Assembly: GCF_027943255.1 (NCBI RefSeq)
Contig: NC_072897.1
Location: 44,304,044 to 44,368,043, forward strand
Length of the DNA stretch: 64,000 nucleotides
Origin: Anastrepha obliqua
Lineage: Eukaryota > Arthropoda > Insecta > Diptera > Tephritidae
Direction: 5' to 3'
Position 1 is the stretch's first letter; every line of letters begins with the position of its first letter. Shown piece after piece: positions 57,121 to 64,000 of this stretch. The notes beneath the pieces were generated by a model, which saw only the letters and a list, made by a program, of their open reading frames with translations, was not told where the DNA came from and did not search any database. The position numbers and the translations under genes were made by a program.

Positions 57121-57489
57121 TATAATAATAAAACAATTTACATTCCATTTTTTTATAGACCAACTTCTGGACCACATTGCCATTATTGCTCTAAACGAAA
57201 ATTACTCCTTACGGAAGTGAAATTAAAAAAGATAAAAATTCAACTTTGACAAAACTAAGCTAAGTACGTACATGCTGACAACCTCAACAGAAAGTGAACA
57301 CGAGTTATTTATAAGTTTTGACTATTTATTTATTTTTTTTTTTGTATTTTATACGCTTTCAAACCAAGATCTTTGCGTAAAAACGGCCAAGACTCTTCCG
57401 GGTCTTCGGCAAAACTCTCATTTAAAGTCACAATATTCTCTTTTTTTCGGGCTGTAGAATAATGTAATGTAGAATTATTTTCAATTTTG
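57121..57489. other. Non-coding stretch
   Basis: AT-rich, with no supported gene. Confidence 0.4.
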
Positions 57490-57760
57490 CTGATGGTGTA
57501 CCGTAGGACGGTTATACTCGTATACGATAAGTTGGCCTGAGTGCGCGATGAAAAGCTTTCACAGAGCGTCTATTTTCGTAAAATTTACCATTGTTCGATT
57601 TGTAAACTTTATTGAGGCGTAAGTTTTTCCATGATGAAATGTCAACGAATATTGAAAGAAAAAAATATGTATTTAGCTTGACAGTAGTCACGCGCGATCT
57701 GTTAACCGACCCTATTGGAAAAGTACCTCGAATCTTATCACCCGTTAGTATCACATTAAA
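57490..57760 (-). pseudogene. Mariner N-terminal fragment, minus strand
   Basis: On the minus strand a terminal-repeat-like start (GGGTGATAAGATTCGAGGTA, near 57740) is followed by a leader and the first codons of a mariner transposase (KFYENRRSVKAFHRALRPTY, about 57580-57520). It is the counterpart of IFYENNRSVAATLRALRPFY at 29150-29050. Everything after that helix is missing. Confidence 0.7.
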
Positions 57761-58241
57761 AAACTTTCATTGAATATGTAATAACAAATATGTTTAATTG
57801 GAACGTTGAGATTAATACGAATAATAAAATATCGGATCACGAGATTATAGATATATACAGAGTATAGTGGCTAACGAAAAAAAAGTGAAACAACGAACAG
57901 AATAAGTCAAAGCAGTTTGTCAAGCCAGATTCTGCCAAATTACTTTAATATAATAAAATAGTATAAAATTGAATTTTATAAATCAACATTATAATAAATT
58001 AATAATTGATAATTATGTAAATGATTAAAGTAAAATATATAAATATGGAAATGTAAATAAATAAAATATGTAAATGTAAATTATATTTAAGGTTAATATT
58101 AAGTTATTTTCTATTTTTACATTACTGTTTCTCGCTCTCGCTACCTTCTTTACCTGTTTCTATTTACTTTCGATCATTGACTCTATTTCTACAGCTATAC
58201 TTTCCGTTCTTCCTATTTCTATTTACTTAACTACATACTCT
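57761..58241. other. AT-rich non-coding stretch, possibly part of BEL LTR
   Basis: No gene. TAAATATGTAAAT-type low complexity at 57940-58090, then a pyrimidine-rich run. Given the BEL/Pao primer site at 58774, part of this could be its 5' LTR, but I cannot place the LTR start. Confidence 0.35.
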
Positions 58242-58612
58242 CCCTAACTCTCCACGTACTGTTCTTCCATTTCCGCTATTTCTTTTATCTTAGTTTTAAG
58301 CATAATATAAGGTTGGCAAAAAAGTTGTGGTCTTTTTATTGAATTTTCAATTGTTCATAATACTGGTTATAATAATGCGATTTAAGTCAAATATGCGCCG
58401 TTTTGTTGATGACGAGTTCCCAACGAGAGGCCAACTTCATAATGCCCCTTTTTTAGAAGCTCGCTTTCCTATTGTCAAAAAACTCGGAGAGCCAATTTTC
58501 ACAGGACTCTCTTGAGGACAACTTCCGACTACCAAGCTCTCTCCCCTAACTCTCCACGTACTGTTCTTCCATTTCCGCTATTTCTTTTATCTTAGTTTTA
58601 GGCATAATATGA
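58242..58612. repeat. 72-bp direct repeat flanking a mariner fragment
   Basis: The block CTAACTCTCCACGTACTGTT through TTTTATCTTAGTTTTAxGCATAATAT occurs at about 58242-58312 and again at about 58543-58611, nearly identical. The mariner scrap 58313-58515 lies between the copies. Confidence 0.85.
58313..58515 (-). pseudogene. Mariner 3'-end fragment, minus strand
   Basis: On the minus strand the final codons of a mariner transposase are legible (NWLSEFFDNRKASF, then KRGIMKLASRWELVI). The 3' end follows, reading to CTTTTTTGCCAAC at 58313, a mariner-type terminus. Stops are present. This is only the last 50 or so codons and one terminal repeat. Confidence 0.75.
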
Positions 58613-58773
58613 GGACAGAACATAGTAAAATGAACTCACTTTTGAATTGTTAAACGGACGAGTGCGGTTTAATTTTTAATCTCGCTTCCACAGGCAATAT
58701 TCGGTTTTATTCGCGCTTCTCCCTAAGTAAAGTTTTATAAAATTTATCTTCAGACATCACTGAAGATTTTTCA

Positions 58774-58789
58774 TGGCGCCCGAGCAGGG
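58774..58789 (+). promoter_or_regulatory. BEL/Pao primer-binding site
   Basis: TGGCGCCCGAGCAGGG begins with TGG (complement of tRNA CCA) right after ...GATTTTTCA, the presumed LTR end. Confidence 0.7.
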
Positions 58790-59689
58790 TCATTAGTGCG
58801 AAAGTGAAAAAATAATTACAACAAAACATAAAAATAAATACTAGATCGCGAAATAAGCAATTAATATGTGAACCTAAATATTTAAATTAATACGGAAATT
58901 ATTTCCAGAAAACATTCAACACATAAAAAAACAAAGTGATAGTGACAAAAGACCACAAGTTGGCAAATTGTGTAAGGTGCACGCAAAATATTTAATAATT
59001 AATTTAAATAAACAACCATAAGTGCTAATATAGTGCAAAAAGAATATTGCCTGCGCGGTCCGTTGACAAACAAAAACAAAAGTCGTCCCGCAAAGCCAAA
59101 AAAAAAAAACAAAAAACAGACAACTAAACTAATATACATATGTATACTTGCATGTATAAAAACTAGTGCAGTAACTGAAAAAGTACAGTGACAGTGAGCC
59201 CCTAAGAAACAAAACAAAAAAGAAAAAATAATATATCTATCAAAAAAAAAAAAAATATTTGAAAAATAATTAAAATATTTATATACACAAAAAACAAATA
59301 AAAATTAAAACATATTAAAACATAGAACACCGTTACGAAGGGGAGTGAATCTGTGGAGCTGTACTTCAAACTCACCTACTTTGGACCGGTTCACCAACTA
59401 TTCACCACCAATATCCATCGTTACATAGGACATCGAGGGAGGAATGACCTGCAACTGCGTGGCCTGCCAAAGGGAAGTTAAAGCTGGAAACAAACCAGTC
59501 CACAATAAACAAGTATTGAGTGCGAAAAATTGAAGCTAAAAATTGGCTTTGTGATTGACCGAGATTATTACAGTTGCTAATAATCGTCTCACAGTACAAG
59601 GGCTTCAATTATTGGCATCTCGTGTATCCACTTCTTATATGCAAATAAACCATACATATATATGTTCAAAGGCCGGTGTTGATTTTGAA

Positions 59690-60180
59690 TAAAATACAAT
59701 TCAAAGACAATCCATCGGATGGTCCAAATTTTCGATGACGCTGAGTCATAATTGAGGTTCTATGCCGTTAATGTGCCGAATTAGCTCATCCTTTAACCCT
59801 TGAATTGTTGCTGGCTTATCGACGTACACCTTTTCTTTCCCCAAAGAAAGAAGTCCAACGGTGTCAAATCACATGATCTTGGTGGCCAATAAACATCGCC
59901 GCGACGTGAGATTATTCGACCATCAAATTTTTCGCGCCAAAGAGCCATTGTTTCGTTAGCTGTGTGACAAGAGGCACCGTCCGCTTCAAACCACATATCG
60001 TCCACATCCATATCTTCCAATTCGTGCCAATCTTTCTTGGATTATCATTCGCCCAAATGCGGCAATTCTGCTTATTGACGAATCCGCTGAGGTGAAAATG
60101 TGCCTCATCACTGAAGATGATTTTCTTCACGAAGTGCACGATATGCATTTTGATTGAGGAGTGGTTTACATTCAATATCG
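59690..60180 (-). pseudogene. DD41D-like mariner C-terminal fragment in BEL leader, minus strand
   Basis: The minus strand reads IIFSDEAHFHLSGFVNKQNC (first catalytic Asp, about 60115), MWFEADGASCHTANETM (second, about 59990) and WPPRSCDLTPLDFFLWG (third, about 59870), in two frames. It is close to the intact transposase at 37870. QQD is changed to EAD around the second Asp, with the Asp itself kept. N-terminal half and clear terminal repeats are missing. Confidence 0.8.
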
Positions 60181-60601
60181 GCCCTTAAAATTTAACCATC
60201 CTTTATATATACATATCTATATACATATACTGCCTATGAAGTGAAGGATACAGTGGGACCCGAGGTAGAGGAACGTGTTTGTCGCCAAATAACTTGCGAG
60301 TACTATTTTTCGGTTTATTTTCGGGATTTTTTCAAAAACAAAAAATTTAACTAAATTGCGGTTTCTTAATTCAACCGTAATATTTTCATTATATTAAAAA
60401 AAAATTTTTTTTTCTCGACAATACAAATTTTGTTTGAGCAAAGACTCAATTGTGCGCTGCTTATGTTCGTTGGTTTTGGTCAAGTTTCAGCTATTATATA
60501 TTTCAGTATTTATCGCTTTCGTTTTTGTGCTGACAAACTTCCAGAACCGATTCTATTTTACAAAAGCCACAAGCTAAAGCAGCGAACTTCAATCTCAAAA
60601 C

Positions 60602-61510
60602 ATGAGTAAACCAATGTCGACTATTTCAAGACTCTCTCCAAGTAGGGAGATGATGGACTTAAAGTCTTTAAAGTGCCAGAGAACTGTTGCAAAAAAGAGC
60701 ATAGTTCACATAAAAACGGGTATGCTTAAAAAGACCATGTCGCTAGATCCAATCGAATTGGAGTACCGACTCGACATATTGAACTCCCACAGCGAAAAAC
60801 TCATGAAATGTCAGTTGAAAATTGAAGAAATCGACGAAGAAGACATTGTAGAAACAAAGTCCATTATAAAGTCGATTCTGGCGAGAAATAAATCGCCAAT
60901 TGCCGAAACGTCTTTTATTGCACCTCACAGCTCGCGACTACCAAACATGTCGTTACCTACATTCAAAGGAGAATATTCCGAATTTAAAAACTTTATGAGT
61001 ATGTTTGAGAGCTTCGTGCACAATGACTCCACAATCCAAATGTCGATAGAAAATTATCCAAAGGCGTTGGCAAGCTTCAGAAAGGTTTATGACAATAAGT
61101 ACCTGATATTTTTTAACACAGTGTCGAAACTTTTTGAATTTTCAAAAATCCAAAGGCCTTCTGCGTCATCTTTGCGATCAATGATTGATACAGTGTCTGC
61201 AGTATATGACTCCCTTTTATCGCTGGGTGACGATAAGCTTATTTCAAATGCGATGTTGATTCACATAGTCATGTCGAAGGCTGATCCCATTACTCGGTCA
61301 AAGTGGGAGGAGAAACTTGACTATGATAAGCTGCCGCTTTTGGCTGAGTGTGAAGCTATGCTAAATAAGAGATACAAGCATCTATCAGCTGAAGAAGCCT
61401 CGCGGCAGAAAACAAAAAATCAACAACTACGACACTCAAAGACAACATTTATCGCGACAAATTCCAAACTGCCGACTTGCCTTCACTGTGGTTCTAAGAA
61501 CCATTTTTAA
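60602..61510 (+). pseudogene. BEL/Pao gag
   Basis: From ATG 60602 (MSKPMSTISRLSPSRE). An N-terminal coiled-coil-like part (ELEYRLDILNSHSEKLMKCQ, KIEEIDEEDIVETK) is followed by the capsid-like domain typical of BEL Gag (RLPNMSLPTFKGEYSEFKNF; FESFVHNDSTI; SKLFEFSKIQRPSASSLRSM; LLAECEAMLNKRYKHL). The first zinc knuckle begins at CLHCGSKNHF, where a stop at 61508-61510 ends the frame. Gag binds element RNA and forms the core particle. The open length is about 302 codons. Knuckle codons continue in other frames downstream. Confidence 0.85.
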
Positions 61511-61931
61511 TAACTTGCCCAAAGTCCCAAGCGCTTACTGCACTTAAAAGATTTGAATTTGCATAAATTGCAAATTTCCTATTTCCCTGTGCATAAATTG
61601 CTTGCGCAAGGGACATACGGTCTCAATGTGCAAAGCAAATCACTGTGGTGTATGCAACCGTTCGCATCCCACCATGTTGCATCAATATCCGGTCTCCTTT
61701 GAGACCGAGCCGCAAACTTCGACGTCACAGGCCATGCATATTAGCAGCTTGCCTGACCGAGTCATGTTAGCTACAGCCGTAGTTAATGTTAAGGCCAGCT
61801 CCGGTGTTTACGTGCAAGCGCGAGCTCTACTTGACTCCGGTTCTCATTGCTTGACTCCGGCTTATGCAGAAATTGCAAATCCGGAAAGAAAAATTCGCTC
61901 TAAATATAGTTGGAATTGGCAATTCAAATAA
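61511..61931 (+). pseudogene. BEL/Pao zinc knuckles and aspartic protease, frameshifted
   Basis: Residues of the second and third knuckles (CLRKGHTVSMCKANHCGVC type, readable at about 61590-61650) are followed by HPTMLHQYPVSFE and the protease site ARALLDSGSH (about 61820), in which DSG replaces the more common DTG, as in many BEL elements. The frame closes at 61929-61931. A frame change at about 61860 leads into the next segment (KVQGKLKTYIKSRINNFEFS). Confidence 0.8.
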
Positions 61932-62207
61932 AAAGGTCCAAGGCAAACTAAAAACATATATAAAATCGAGGATCAACAATTTTGAGTTTTCGGCGGACTT
62001 TTGGGTAACGCGTTCGATATCAGTCAACCACCCAGATCGGACTGTAAACACAAATGGCTGGAAAATCCCACAAAGTATTTAACTAGCAGACTCAAGTTTC
62101 TACAAATGTCAGAAAATAGACATACTTTTACGAGCTGAAATATTCTTTGATCTGTTATCGGTGAGTCAGATCAGAACCAGCCCAAGCAGCCAACGCTGCA
62201 ACAAACA

Positions 62208-63316
62208 GTGCTAGGCTGGATAGTTTCAGACAAGTATGCCACAAATAATAGCTCCAGTGCCCAAGTAAGTAGCACATTATGTCAATTTGAAGAAAGTGTT
62301 GCTAGCATTGATGCTACAATCCGAAAATTCTGGGAATTGGAAGAAATACCTGCACAAGTAAATTCCACACTGATTCCAGAGCAGGCCAAATGTGAGGAAT
62401 TTTTTCGAGAACCACACAGGTTTTACAATGCGGAAGGCTTCAAGTCAGACTGCCTTTCAAAACCAACCGTAAATTACTCGCTCAATCGTATGAAACCGCA
62501 GCTCGGCGGTTTCAGGCCCTGGAGAGAAGGACGCTGAAAGATCCAGTATTTCGTGAATTGTACCTGGACTTCATGCAAGAGTATCTCGAATTGGACCACA
62601 TGAGTCCAACGAATAATCGACTCCCGAGTGAGCCGCACTATTTCATTCCGCACCAGTGTGTGTTAAGACCGCAGAGCACAACTACCAAGTTGCGCGTAGT
62701 TTTTGATGCTTCGAGTCGGACATCAACACAAGTTGCGTTGAATGAAACCTTGATGGTCGGATCGATCGTTCAAGAGGAGCTTTTTTCGACCCTCCTTCGC
62801 TTCCGATTGCACGGAAATGCCATGACTGCTGACATCACGAAGATGTATCGTCAAATATTGGTGCACGAAGACGACAGGAACTTCCAGCTCATAGTGTGGA
62901 GAAGGGATCCATCGGAGCATTTGCAAATTTTTCGACTAAACACCTTAACATACTGCACTGCGCCTGCACCATTTCTCGCCACACGATGTCTGCAAATGCT
63001 AAGCGACAAAAATAAAGCCAAACATCCACTCGGTTCCAAAGTCATTCGAAATGACTTTTACGTCGACAACCTATTAACAGGATCCGACAGTATAGAAAGC
63101 CTCACCCAGATACAACAGAAAATAAATACAATTTTAGAATCGGCAGGCCTGGAATTAGCAAAGTGGTTTTTCAATCATACAAGCTCATCGGATAGTGAGA
63201 GTATCCAAAAATTATTGCAGCACAGCGATACTGACTCCACCAAAACGCTGGCAATCAACTGGCAGCCGAAAGATGACATTTTTCGCTTCATTTTGGAAGA
63301 TAATTCTATTCTGTAA
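62208..63316 (+). pseudogene. BEL/Pao reverse transcriptase, catalytic Asp changed
   Basis: The linker LGWIVSDKYA and FWELEEIPAQ (typical of BEL Pol upstream of RT) lie in the frame 62208-62537. RT continues at 62558: YFIPHQCVLRP, TTKLRVVFDASSRTS, motif A (MTADITKMYRQILVHEDDRN, Asp present), RLNTLTYCTAPAPFLATRC and motif C (DFYVDNLLTG). BEL/Pao RT has YVDD here, so the second Asp is Asn. IQQKINTILESAGLELAKW follows. Frameshifts at about 62540 and 63300. Confidence 0.85.
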
Positions 63317-64000
63317 TATTTTATCAGTTCCCGCTCGCCTCTTTGACCTTCTTGGTTTATTAGCCCCGCTAGTTACCAAAGCTAAAATCTTAATACAAGA
63401 GATTTGGATTCAAAAGCTAGACTGGGATGAGTCGATTCCATTGCGGCTTGACACTAGCTGGTTGAACTTTAAAGCCAATATGTTGCAGCTTCAATCAATT
63501 AGCATTCCTCGGTATGTAAATACAGAGTCGAGTGCCAGCTGTCAAATTCATGGCTTTTCCGACGCTTCAATAAGAGCGTATGGCTGCTGCGTATATATAC
63601 GTAGCCAATCCACTAGTGGTACGCAATGCACGCTGCTTACTTCAAAGTCTAGAGTAGCTCCGCTGTTTAGAGCTCTCGGTAGCCCATCTTCTTGCCAAAT
63701 TATGGTCAAGAATTTCACCAATGTAGAGTCGACCAATAGAAAAAACTATTTTCTGGACAGACTCCGAAATAGTTCTGCATTGGATTAAAACGCATCCATC
63801 GTCGTTGCAAACTTTCTACGCAAATAGAGTGTCCGAGATCCAAGAGTGGACCAGAATGTGTCGTGGCGTCATGTACCCACAAAACAAAATCTAGCGGATC
63901 AAGTGTCAGGGTTGTAACGTGGACGAATTGGGTAATTCAATATGGTTTAGTGGTCCACAGTTGCTCCTAGAAGGCCCTGCTACATGGTCAAAAAATGTCA
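63317..64000 (+). pseudogene. BEL/Pao connection and RNase H region, incomplete at window end
   Basis: In the frame to 63788: PARLFDLLGLLAPLVTKAKI and QEIWIQKLDWDESIP, the Pao-specific region after RT. RNase H starts with HGFSDASIRAYGCCVYIRS (first acidic residues). Similarity then shifts frame: WTDSEIVLHWIKTHPSSLQT at about 63757-63815, and RVSEIQEWT. It continues to the window end (LGNSIWFSGPQLLLEGP). The gene's integrase lies outside the window. Confidence 0.8.

Larger units (their letters stand above)
58613..64000 (+). mobile_element. BEL/Pao LTR retrotransposon, 5' part, runs off the window
   Basis: The 5' LTR end is taken at about 58773 because a primer-binding site (TGGCGCCCGAGCAGGG) follows. 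A long leader (58790-60601, holding a mariner fragment) precedes gag, protease, RT and RNase H in BEL/Pao style. The integrase and 3' LTR lie beyond 64000. Frameshifts and stops are frequent and one RT catalytic residue is changed, so this copy is dead. Confidence 0.8.

Overview
The window is eukaryotic, AT-rich and built almost entirely of transposable elements (TEs). I found no host protein gene, rRNA gene or genuine tRNA gene. Jockey-, R1- and RTE-type retroposons, env-bearing Ty3/gypsy elements (errantiviruses), BEL/Pao, Tc1/mariner, Helitrons and a tRNA-derived SINE together point to a higher dipteran. The SINE at 26648-26976 (A and B boxes on the minus strand, AT-repeat tail) matches a repeat I recall from tephritid fruit flies. 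I therefore infer a tephritid (Bactrocera/Zeugodacus/Ceratitis type), in heterochromatic or TE-cluster DNA.

Layout, left part. 1-16560 is a diverged tandem segmental duplication. Copy A (about 340-5930) carries a 5'-truncated Jockey-type retroposon (513-3412) and a truncated Tc1 element (4062-5212). Copy B (about 5940-15897) carries a whole but dead errantivirus (6279-13294, with a 547-bp foldback element in its leader), an unidentified 1.1-kb insert and a mariner remnant (about 14725-15420). A short third piece at 16440-16530 preserves the site that in copy A was split by the Jockey element. A mariner (16561-20784) follows, broken open by about 2.9 kb that itself holds a Helitron (17502-19659) with a minisatellite core.

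Middle part. A minus-strand R1-like retroposon (21657 to about 25300) has lost its YADD box and carries a TTAA-flanked inverted-repeat element in its zinc knuckle. Next come an errantiviral env fragment, the SINE, and two minus-strand Helitrons (27337-29580 and 29581-31955), the first interrupted by a deleted mariner. A compact Ty3/gypsy element with nearly identical 185-bp LTRs (33156-37711) is followed by the only apparently intact gene of the window, a 360-residue DD41D mariner transposase with 51-bp terminal inverted repeats (37757-39067). An errantiviral pol fragment (39132-42790) is split by a 2.2-kb nested foldback element (40020-42225). A dead DD34D mariner (42801-44046) abuts a second, stop-riddled errantivirus (44049 to about 50680).

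Right part. A decayed RTE-type endonuclease (51690-53250, minus) is followed by a larger relative of the minisatellite Helitron (53254-57120, plus), three mariner scraps, and the 5' two-thirds of a BEL/Pao element that runs off the end of the window. The elements do not form a cooperating gene system. Their order of nesting records successive insertions, and in several places the target duplication can be read exactly. No novel gene system was found. The most notable structures are the nested foldback element, the minisatellite Helitron pair, the TTAA element and the filled/empty-site pair.
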